Assembly: GCA_947167555.1 (NCBI GenBank)
Contig: CAMVIO010000007.1
Coordinates: 1-21,396 of the forward strand
Direction of reading: 5' to 3'
DNA: 21,396 nt
DNA from: an uncultured Selenomonadales bacterium
Lineage (GTDB): Bacteria; Bacillota; Negativicutes; Selenomonadales; Selenomonadaceae
The notes under the pieces: model-generated
Seen by the model: the letters and a program-made list of their open reading frames with translations, nothing else
Told to the model about the DNA's origin: nothing
Databases searched by the model: none
Shown here: one piece after another, positions 15,347-21,396 of the stretch
How positions within the stretch are numbered: the stretch's first letter is position 1
Layout: each line of letters opens with the position of its first letter
Program-made: the position numbers and the translations under genes

Positions 15347-15901
15347 TTATTCTTCCACGATCTCTCCGAGAACAACTTTCTCTTCCTTGTCCGTTTCCGA
15401 CAGCTGCACGCTGACTGTCTCACGCGCGGCTGTGGGGACATTCTTGCCGACGTAATCGGCGCGAATCGGCAGCTCTCTATGGCCCCTGTCGATCAGCACG
15501 GCAAGCTGGATGCTCTTCGGACGCCCCATGTCGATCAGCGCGTCCAAGGCCGAGCGGATAGTCCGCCCCGTAAAGAGAACGTCATCCACCAGCACGACCG
15601 TCTTTCCGTCGATGTCCACCGGCATCTCCGTCGGACGTACCAAAGGCTGGTAATCCAGCATCGACAAGTCGTCGCGGTACAGCGTTATATCCAGCACGCC
15701 CTGTGGCGGACGAATACCCTCGATTTTCTCTATCTCCTCCGCTACGCGTTCCGAAAGAGGAACGCCTCGGGTCCGTATCCCGACGAGCACCAGATTTTCC
15801 ACGCCCTTGTTTTTTTCTACAATTTCATGGGCGATACGCGTCAAAGCGCGGCGGACGCCGTCCGCGTCCATCAGCACCGTTTTCTCGATACGTTTTTTCA
15901 T
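15347..15901 (-). CDS. pyrR: PyrR, pyrimidine regulator / uracil phosphoribosyltransferase
   Basis: This 184-residue protein binds pyr mRNA leaders with UMP in many Firmicutes and also has uracil phosphoribosyltransferase activity. The PRPP-binding motif is VVLVDDVLFTGRTIRSALDA. Typical PyrR stretches are LVGIRTRGVPLSERVA, DITLYRDDLS and AVLIDRGHRELPIRADYVGKN. Length is normal. The ATG at 15899-15901 follows a GGGGG-type ribosome site, 14 bases after the rluD-type gene. It ends the sepF operon; no pyr biosynthetic gene or PyrR-binding leader is seen here, so its targets must lie elsewhere. Confidence 0.95.
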   Translation of the reverse strand: MKKRIEKTVLMDADGVRRALTRIAHEIVEKNKGVENLVLVGIRTRGVPLSERVAEEIEKIEGIRPPQGVLDITLYRDDLSMLDYQPLVRPTEMPVDIDGKTVVLVDDVLFTGRTIRSALDALIDMGRPKSIQLAVLIDRGHRELPIRADYVGKNVPTAARETVSVQLSETDKEEKVVLGEIVEE

Positions 15902-15915
15902 CCGTCATCCCCCTA

Positions 15916-16821
15916 TCATTTCTTTCCGCGCAAATCATCCAGAATCATTTGCATATCTTCCGGCAGCGGCGCCTCGAATTCCATCCTTTCCCCTGTGCGC
16001 GGATGCGTGAACATCAGCGTCTTGGAATGGAGCGCCTGCCCCTCGATGGAAAACGGGCATTTCTTCGCGCCGTACTTCGGATCGCCCACCACCGGATGGC
16101 CGATATAGGCCATGTGGACACGAATCTGATGCGTGCGACCCGTCATCAGGCGGCATTCTACCAATGTATAGGTGCCGAATCGCTCCAGCACCCGAAATTT
16201 CGTCGTCGCGTCTTTCCCGTTCTCGCGCACCACAGCCATCTTCTGCCGATCCTTCGGATTTCGCCCGATGGCGCCGTGGATCACACCTTCCTCTTCGGCA
16301 ATATTGCCTGTCAGGATTGCCCAGTAGACGCGCTTTGCCGTTTTCTGCTGAATCTGTTCCGCCAGCGAACGGTGCGCCGCGTCGTTTTTCGCCGCAATCA
16401 TGACGCCCGAGGTATCCTTGTCCAACCGATGAACAATCCCGGGACGGAGTGCCCCGTTGATGCCGGAAAGGTCCTTGCAATGCGCCAACAGCGCGTTCAC
16501 CAGCGTCCCTCGGGAAACGCCCGCCGCCGGATGCACGACCATCCCCCTCGCCTTGTTCACCACGATGACGTCCTCATCCTCGTATAGGATATCGAGAGGA
16601 ATCTGTTCCGGCAAAATATCCGTCGCTTCCGGCTCCGGCATCTCCACCGCCACCGTCGCTCCCTCCGAAAGCCGCTGGCTCGCCTTCGGCGTTTTGCCGT
16701 CGACCATGACATGGCCGTCCGCGATGAGCCGCTGGACACGCGAACGCGAAAGCGTTTCATCCATTCGCGCCAGAAAAACATCCAGCCGTTCCCCGTCGCG
16801 ATCCGCCGTAAACTCCGTCAT
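15916..16821 (-). CDS. RluA/RluD-family rRNA pseudouridine synthase
   Basis: This 301-residue enzyme isomerises uridines in rRNA to pseudouridine. An N-terminal S4 RNA-binding domain covers about residues 11-60. The catalytic motif HRLDKDTSG (131-139) contains Asp134. Other conserved blocks are ILYEDEDVIVVNKARGMVVHP, KRVYWAILTG and GRTHQIRVHMAYIGHPVVGD. It is the Firmicutes YlyB type, usually next to lspA, and its start overlaps the lspA stop (ATGA). RluD is the closest functional analogue, but exact target uridines cannot be told from sequence. Confidence 0.94.
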   Translation of the reverse strand: MTEFTADRDGERLDVFLARMDETLSRSRVQRLIADGHVMVDGKTPKASQRLSEGATVAVEMPEPEATDILPEQIPLDILYEDEDVIVVNKARGMVVHPAAGVSRGTLVNALLAHCKDLSGINGALRPGIVHRLDKDTSGVMIAAKNDAAHRSLAEQIQQKTAKRVYWAILTGNIAEEEGVIHGAIGRNPKDRQKMAVVRENGKDATTKFRVLERFGTYTLVECRLMTGRTHQIRVHMAYIGHPVVGDPKYGAKKCPFSIEGQALHSKTLMFTHPRTGERMEFEAPLPEDMQMILDDLRGKK

Positions 16822-17282
16822 TCCCGTTCCTTCTCCCCGTCACGCATAAGCGCGTAAATCAGGCAGGCGACGCCTACGCAAATCCCGATATCCGCGATAT
16901 TGAACACCGGCCACACCCGAAAATCCAGAAAATCAATCACGCGCCCCAGCCGGATGCGGTCGATCAGGTTGCCCACCGCGCCGCCTAAAAGTAGTGCCGC
17001 GCCCAGGCGCACCAGCCGCCCCGTCTCGGAGATCCGTCGATACATCACGCCCGCCGCGAAAACCACAAAAATCCCCGCGACAATAAAAACCCATCTTTGG
17101 TTCGCAAACATCCCAAACGCGGCGCCCGGATTTTCGATATAGGTGATATGGAAAATTCCCTGCAGTACGGGAATGGATTCCCCCAACTGCATCGTCCGAG
17201 CAATTCCCAGCTTAACCGCTTGATCCGCCAGGATTAGGAAAAAACTGACGGCCAATACAGACAAATTCAAAACCTCAATCAT
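16818..17282 (-). CDS. lspA: Lipoprotein signal peptidase (signal peptidase II)
   Basis: This 154-residue membrane aspartyl protease removes signal peptides from lipid-modified prolipoproteins. Four hydrophobic segments are visible. The catalytic aspartates are Asp108 in GNLIDR and Asp131 in FNIAD; ENPGAAFGMF is the other family block. I chose the ATG at 17280-17282, which follows a closely spaced AAAAGGAA and gives normal length. It lies inside the 3' end of divIVA (8-base overlap). A much longer frame upstream is divIVA out of frame and was discarded. Confidence 0.94.
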   Translation of the reverse strand: MIEVLNLSVLAVSFFLILADQAVKLGIARTMQLGESIPVLQGIFHITYIENPGAAFGMFANQRWVFIVAGIFVVFAAGVMYRRISETGRLVRLGAALLLGGAVGNLIDRIRLGRVIDFLDFRVWPVFNIADIGICVGVACLIYALMRDGEKERE

Positions 17283-17949
17283 TTCCTTTTCGCATCTCTG
17301 CTTCCCTTTGCTGCGCAAGTACGCGGGCGTCCGTCTCCACCGGAGTATTCCCCATCGGCTGTCCCCTCCATGAATCAGAATTCGGCGCAGACACAGGAGC
17401 TTCCGGCGTTGATGATGTTGACTCGGGGGAAGGCGCCGAAGCCTGCAAATTCTCGTCCGCCCCGATGATTTCCGTGAGACCGTCGGCACTCAATATAGCC
17501 AATTCCGAGCGGAGCAACGAGCGCAAACGCACGATAAACTGTTTTTCGCGCGCGACGCCCGCTTCATACAGCGTCTGCTGATCGCGCACCTTTACCATCG
17601 CGTCGTCCATGCGGCGCTGAATCGCCATTTCCGTCTGATGACGGAGACGGTCGCAATCCTCCTTTGCCGCATGCTCCATCTCTGCCGCGCGCTCCTTCGC
17701 GCTTTCCACGACGTCCTCCGCCGTCTTTTGAGCCACCGCCAGCGTATCCTGAAGATTCTTCTCCATGTCCTGGTACTGCGCAACCTTCTTTTGCTCCAGC
17801 GCCAGATCGTCTTCCAGCTTGGAGATTTTCTTCATCATTTCCTCGACGCTTTCGATGACCTCGTCGAGAAAATCGTCGACCTCCTCTTCGTTGTATCCGC
17901 GAAAACCACGGCTGAATTCCTTGTTATGTATATCTGCGGGCGTCAACAT
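17275..17949 (-). CDS. divIVA: DivIVA-family polar/septal coiled-coil protein
   Basis: This 224-residue protein recognises curved membrane at poles and septa and recruits partners. The N-terminal lipid-binding domain is clear: LTPADIHNKEFSRGFRGYNEEEVDDFLDEV (2-31, read as two adjoining blocks). A long coiled coil covers about 32-145. The last 60 or so residues are Ser/Pro-rich and probably disordered. The ATG at 17947-17949 follows GGCAGGGA. It lies in the sepF-ylmH-divIVA cluster, as in Gram-positive relatives, although this genome also encodes MinE. Confidence 0.95.
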   Translation of the reverse strand: MLTPADIHNKEFSRGFRGYNEEEVDDFLDEVIESVEEMMKKISKLEDDLALEQKKVAQYQDMEKNLQDTLAVAQKTAEDVVESAKERAAEMEHAAKEDCDRLRHQTEMAIQRRMDDAMVKVRDQQTLYEAGVAREKQFIVRLRSLLRSELAILSADGLTEIIGADENLQASAPSPESTSSTPEAPVSAPNSDSWRGQPMGNTPVETDARVLAQQREAEMRKGND

Positions 17950-17976
17950 CTGTATATTCCCTGCCTTTCATAGATA

Positions 17977-18765
17977 TCATAAATATCGCCGAAGCGAAAT
18001 TCCGATACGTCCTTTTTTCGTCTTGCCGCGAACTTCTACGACTTCCACCCTGCCCCGGCCGCGCATCGAAAGGATATCTCCTTCTTTCACCGCCTGCGCT
18101 GCGTTCTTCACCGGCTGCCAGTTGACCCTGAGCTTTTCCGACTCAATGTCGGAAGCGGCACGACTACGGGAAACGCCGAACCCTGCCGCCGCCACGGAAT
18201 CCACACGCAGCGAAGCCACGGTCGCGCTGATTTCTTTCGTGCGTTCCTCCCTCGGCGCAATGGAATCCGTGCTGTCCTGCTCTACGCGTACATGCGCCGC
18301 GCCGATCATCGTCCATTCCGCCAGCAGGAACTCCATCATTTTCCGATCTGTCAGCACGCGCACCGCGCCTGCCGTCACCAGGATATCCCCGATCCGCTCC
18401 CTCGCGACGCCGAGTCCCGTCAGCGCCCCCAACACGTCGCGATGTGTGAGGCGCGCGAACTCCGCGTTCCACTCCGCACGGACCACCGCAATATCAAAAG
18501 ACGGCGCGCCCCCAAAGTCCGCGTGCGCAAAAACCGCCTTCTGCCGCTCCGCGCCGGGATACCCGCCGTCAAACGAAACGGAGACGCCGTCATAATTCGC
18601 CGCCACCGTCTCCGCAATTTCCATCCCATAGGGGTCGAGATAATCCGACTCCCGAAATTTCCGCGACCGCACCGTTTGTTCCGCTAGATCGACAAGACGG
18701 GCAGCTGTCGCTTCCCCTTCCGTCCCTCGGTAAAACCTTGTGATTTTCTCCCGTGCCGTCGTCAT
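17977..18765 (-). CDS. ylmH: YlmH-type S4-domain RNA-binding protein
   Basis: This 262-residue protein has the two-part YlmH layout: an N-terminal alpha/beta region (about 1-165; SDYLDPYGMEIAETVA, FDGGYPGAERQKAVFA, LTHRDVLGALTGLGVARERI) and a C-terminal S4 RNA-binding domain (about 180-250; LRVDSVAAAGFGVSRSRAA). Bacillus YlmH binds ribosomes and has been linked to rescue of stalled nascent chains. The ATG at 18763-18765 overlaps the proC stop (ATGA). It precedes divIVA by 27 bases, the usual order. Confidence 0.93.
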   Translation of the reverse strand: MTTAREKITRFYRGTEGEATAARLVDLAEQTVRSRKFRESDYLDPYGMEIAETVAANYDGVSVSFDGGYPGAERQKAVFAHADFGGAPSFDIAVVRAEWNAEFARLTHRDVLGALTGLGVARERIGDILVTAGAVRVLTDRKMMEFLLAEWTMIGAAHVRVEQDSTDSIAPREERTKEISATVASLRVDSVAAAGFGVSRSRAASDIESEKLRVNWQPVKNAAQAVKEGDILSMRGRGRVEVVEVRGKTKKGRIGISLRRYL

Positions 18766-19571
18766 TTCGCTTTTCCCAGCTCCTCCGAACGTTGCGTTGC
18801 GGCAATCACCGCGTCGATCAGTGCGCCGCGCACGCCCTTGTCTTCCATTACACGCACGCCCGCGATCGTCGTTCCGGCCGGAGAAGTCACCTGATCGCGC
18901 AGCACATCGGGATGCTTGCCCGTAGCGAGCACCATCTGCGCCGCGCCAAGTATCGTCTGCGCCGCCAAAAGCGTCGCCGTTTCACGCGGCAATCCCGCCA
19001 TCACGCCGCCGTCCGACAGCGCATCGATCATCAGGAAACCATAGGCGGGGCCGCTGCCCGAGAGTCCCGTCACCGCGTTCATCATGGATTCCTGCACCTT
19101 CACCGCGCGCCCGCAGGCGGACAAGATTTCCTCCACGATATGCACGTCCGCTTGTTCCGCCTTTTTATTCAATGCATACGCCGACATCCCGGTGCCCACT
19201 GAAAGCGGCGTATTCGGCATCACGCGCACGATCGGCTGCTTCATGAAATGCGCCTCCAGCGACGCCAAAGTCAGCCCCGCCACGATAGACGCCACCACGG
19301 TATTATTCGGCGTCTTTGGCGCGACTTCCCGCATCGCTGCCTGCGCCGCCTGCGGCTTTACCGCCAGTACCAGCGTATCCACGTCGGTAATAAAGCTATC
19401 CGCGCCCACAGAGGCATGGACATGATAGGTATCGCGAAGGAACGCGCAACGCTCCTCGCTCAGATCGGAAACGAAAATCAAATCAGGATCATACCCCATA
19501 CGATCCGTCAGCCCCGCCACGATTGCAGAGGCCATCATTCCGCCGCCAATAAAACCAATTTTCCCTGCCAT
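18762..19571 (-). CDS. proC: Pyrroline-5-carboxylate reductase
   Basis: This 269-residue enzyme makes the last step of proline synthesis, reducing pyrroline-5-carboxylate with NAD(P)H. The Rossmann motif is GFIGGGMMASAIVAGL (6-21). VLAVKPQ and VRVMPNTPLSVGTGMSA are the middle blocks, and the signature DQVTSPAGTTIAGVRVMEDKGVRG is near 226-249. The ATG at 19569-19571 follows AAGGGAAG. It sits between sepF and ylmH, a position seen in several Firmicutes although the enzyme has no evident division role. Confidence 0.97.
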   Translation of the reverse strand: MAGKIGFIGGGMMASAIVAGLTDRMGYDPDLIFVSDLSEERCAFLRDTYHVHASVGADSFITDVDTLVLAVKPQAAQAAMREVAPKTPNNTVVASIVAGLTLASLEAHFMKQPIVRVMPNTPLSVGTGMSAYALNKKAEQADVHIVEEILSACGRAVKVQESMMNAVTGLSGSGPAYGFLMIDALSDGGVMAGLPRETATLLAAQTILGAAQMVLATGKHPDVLRDQVTSPAGTTIAGVRVMEDKGVRGALIDAVIAATQRSEELGKAK

Positions 19572-19584
19572 TTTCTCGCTTCCC

Positions 19585-20073
19585 TTATTTCTTAAGCCAC
19601 GTCATATCCGTCGGGATCGAGCCTCGCTCCTGCGTATAAGACACGCTGACATTGCTCGGCGCGCAAAGGAACACATTGTGCCCCAGCTTCTTGATATCGC
19701 CGGCAATCGCGTAAGTCGTGCCGCTGATAAAATCAATGATGCGATGCGCCACTTCCGCGTCCGTATGCTCAAAATTGATGACCACGGGACGCTTTTCCTT
19801 CAGGCAGTTTGCCACCTGCTGCACATCGTCAAAACTCTGCGGCTCGATGACGACCACTTTCATCTTCGAACGAAGCGTACCGTTCGCCACAGAATGGATA
19901 TCCACCACATTGGAAGGCATAGCGGAACGCGGCGCCGTATGCGTCGATTTCACTTCGGAAGCAAGCTTCGGCTGCTCCTCTTCTTCGTCCAATAATTCTT
20001 CTTCCAAAAGGTCGTCATTTTCCGACGAATCTGTCAGCCCCAGTTTGCCGCAAACTTTTTTCATGAACCCCAT
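19585..20073 (-). CDS. sepF: Cell division protein SepF
   Basis: This 162-residue protein tethers FtsZ to the membrane and aligns FtsZ bundles at the septum. The short N-terminal helix (MGFMKKVCGKLGL) fits a membrane anchor. An acidic, flexible linker (about 14-70; DDLLEEELLDEEEEQ) follows. The C-terminal FtsZ-binding domain carries KVVVIEPQSFDDVQQVA, KRPVVINFEH, RIIDFISGTTYAIAGDIKKL and NVFLCAPSNVSVS. The ATG at 20071-20073 follows GAGGGGGAA. It is the first gene after the promoter at 20126-20153. Confidence 0.96.
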   Translation of the reverse strand: MGFMKKVCGKLGLTDSSENDDLLEEELLDEEEEQPKLASEVKSTHTAPRSAMPSNVVDIHSVANGTLRSKMKVVVIEPQSFDDVQQVANCLKEKRPVVINFEHTDAEVAHRIIDFISGTTYAIAGDIKKLGHNVFLCAPSNVSVSYTQERGSIPTDMTWLKK

Positions 20074-20125
20074 TGAAAACTTCCCCCTCGTTTGATTACG
20101 TTTACGCGCATACTACGATAACTTT

Positions 20126-20153
20126 ATTATAACAGACAAATCCGCCGCCGCAA
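20126..20153 (-). promoter_or_regulatory. Promoter of the sepF operon
   Basis: On the minus strand, TTGCGG (20148-20153) and a perfect TATAAT (20126-20131) are 16 bases apart; the -10 is extended by TGT. The start would be near 20119, about 45 bases before sepF. The seven genes down to pyrR overlap or are spaced by fewer than 30 bases, so this probably drives them all. Confidence 0.85.
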
Positions 20154-20219
20154 CCCCTTTTTTCGCATATCAGGCAAGATTTTCAAAAAAATGTTCCCGG
20201 CACATGCCCAAAAGACGGC

Positions 20220-20254
20220 AAAAGAGCGACACGTGTTTTCCATGTCGCTCTTTT
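20220..20254 (-). terminator. Intrinsic terminator after leuA
   Basis: Arms AAAAGAGCGACA (20220-20231) and TGTCGCTCTTTT (20243-20254) are perfectly complementary around an 11-base loop. On the minus strand the hairpin ends in TTTT and lies 14 bases after the leuA stop, insulating the sepF operon. Confidence 0.85.
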
Positions 20255-20268
20255 CCCCTTTTATCTCT

Positions 20269-21396
20269 TTATCCCGCGTGCTTCATCCGATTGATCGCGC
20301 TGACGAGAGCGAGGATCGACGCCGTGATGATATCGGTGTCCATGCCCGCGCCCCAGAAAGTACGTCCGTCGGTCCCGGTAATACCGATATAGGCCATCGC
20401 CCGCGACGCCTGCCCGATTTCCAAAGCGTGCTCACTGTATGTGAGATCCTTGTAACTGACGCCGAGGTTCTGCTGGAGGGCGCTGGACACCGCGTCAAGA
20501 CGTCCGTTGCCGCGCGCCTTGTATGTATGCTCCTTGCCGTTCACCAGTATGACCACCTCGCCGGAACGGGAACCGTCCGGCTCCTTTTTCAACGTGAAGT
20601 CGATCAGCTTGTACGGCATCTCGACATTGACATATTCGTTCTGGAACAGCTGATAAATCTCGTCGGGCAAGAGTTCCTTGTGCTTGTGGTCGGAAACGCT
20701 CTTGACGAAATAACCGAAGTCCTCCCGCATCTTCTTCGGCATCGCCACGCCGTACTGGTGCTCCATGATGAAGCCGACGCCGCCCTTGCCGGACTGGCTG
20801 TTGATGCGGATCACGTCGGCGTCGTACTCGCGGCCCACGTCCTGCGGGTCGATGGGGAGATAGGGCACCGTCCAGCGCGCCGGGTCCGTCTCCTCGCGCC
20901 ACTTCATGCCCTTGGCGATGGCGTCCTGATGGGAGCCGGAGAACGCGGCGAAAACCAGCGCGCCCGCGTAAGGCTGGCGGTCATGGACGTGCATCCGCGT
21001 CACGCGCTCGTACATTTCCGTCAGATCCGGCATATTCGAGAAGTCCAGCCCCGGGTCGACGCCCAGCGAAAACATATTCATGCCAATGGTGACAATATCG
21101 GCGTTGCCGGTGCGCTCGCCGTTGCCGAAAAGCGTTCCCTCGATGCGGTCCGCGCCCGCGAGAAGGCCCATTTCCGAGTCCGCCACGCCGCAGCCGCGGT
21201 CGTTGTGCGGATGCAGCGAAAGCACGACGTTCTCGCGGTATTTGAGATTCTGCGAGATATAAGCGACCTGCATCGCGTAAATGTGAGGCATCGACATTTC
21301 CACCGTCACAGGAATATTGATGATCGGTTTCCGGTCGGCTTTCGGCTGCCAGACGTCGAGGACGGCGTTGCAGACTTCCAGCGCGTACTCCGGCTC
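20269..21396 (-). CDS. leuA: 2-isopropylmalate synthase, long (yeast/actinobacterial) type, partial
   Basis: The last 375 residues are in the window; the N-terminus lies beyond the right edge, and the frame stays open to base 21396. The enzyme joins acetyl-CoA and 2-ketoisovalerate in the first step of leucine synthesis. The metal-binding HPHNDRG and the GNGERTGNADIVTI block mark the TIM-barrel part. NSQSGKGGVGFIMEHQYG belongs to the linker region, and the end (RLDAVSSALQQNLGVSYKD; YIGITGTDGRTFWGAG) fits the leucine-sensing regulatory domain. The sequence resembles the long TIGR00970 class rather than the shorter bacterial LeuA. It ends with a terminator and is probably a separate transcript from sepF. 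Confidence 0.94.
   Translation of the reverse strand, partial: EPEYALEVCNAVLDVWQPKADRKPIINIPVTVEMSMPHIYAMQVAYISQNLKYRENVVLSLHPHNDRGCGVADSEMGLLAGADRIEGTLFGNGERTGNADIVTIGMNMFSLGVDPGLDFSNMPDLTEMYERVTRMHVHDRQPYAGALVFAAFSGSHQDAIAKGMKWREETDPARWTVPYLPIDPQDVGREYDADVIRINSQSGKGGVGFIMEHQYGVAMPKKMREDFGYFVKSVSDHKHKELLPDEIYQLFQNEYVNVEMPYKLIDFTLKKEPDGSRSGEVVILVNGKEHTYKARGNGRLDAVSSALQQNLGVSYKDLTYSEHALEIGQASRAMAYIGITGTDGRTFWGAGMDTDIITASILALVSAINRMKHAG

Noticed and set aside
17283..17489. N-terminal extension of LspA by 69 residues
   Set aside because: It is an out-of-frame reading of divIVA, Arg-rich, and would precede the normal first membrane segment.
1..21396. tRNA, rRNA, CRISPR arrays, insertion sequences or prophage genes
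   Set aside because: No cloverleaf-like sequence, spaced repeats, transposase or phage protein was found; the gaps between genes are all under 300 bases and are accounted for.

Overview
The window is a densely packed, almost entirely minus-strand chromosomal core region of a GC-rich Firmicute. The likely host is a diderm Negativicute, perhaps of the Selenomonadaceae. This is an inference from the Firmicutes-type mre-mrd-min-rodA and sepF-ylmH-divIVA-lspA-rluD clusters, an FMN riboswitch, MinE occurring together with DivIVA, and GC-rich codon use. No mobile element, phage gene, CRISPR array, tRNA or rRNA was seen.

Layout in transcription order of the minus strand. (1) The end of leuA (right edge) closes with an intrinsic terminator. 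(2) A strong promoter near 20126-20153 starts sepF-proC-ylmH-divIVA-lspA-rluD-pyrR. This tightly overlapping operon mixes septum assembly, pole marking, lipoprotein processing, rRNA modification and proline synthesis. It ends at a bidirectional terminator shared with the only plus-strand gene, an HerA-like/DUF853 ATPase (13602-15266). (3) A 285-bp divergent region serves that ATPase and mreB. It contains three TGCCAT-containing direct repeats around the proposed mreB promoter. (4) Next come mreB-mreC-mreD-mrdA (elongasome) and minC-minD-minE (septum placement). (5) After a terminator come rodA, a radical SAM protein, a DUF2344 protein and RNase G (rng). (6) A structured 140-bp gap with several inverted repeats precedes an rplS promoter, rplS, an internal terminator and lepB. 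(7) Finally a promoter, an FMN riboswitch and its terminator lead into the start of ribD (left edge).

The genes form one theme: cell-shape synthesis (MreBCD, PBP2, RodA), division-site selection (MinCDE, DivIVA, SepF) and envelope maturation (LepB, LspA), with ribosome and RNA genes (RNase G, L19, RluD-type synthase, YlmH) woven in. Most genes belong to known families. The least understood part is the radical SAM/DUF2344 pair joined to rng. The more unusual sequence details are the long Pro-rich tail of MreC, the four 11-residue repeats in the ATPase, the repeats at the mreB promoter, and the inverted-repeat-rich junction between rng and rplS.
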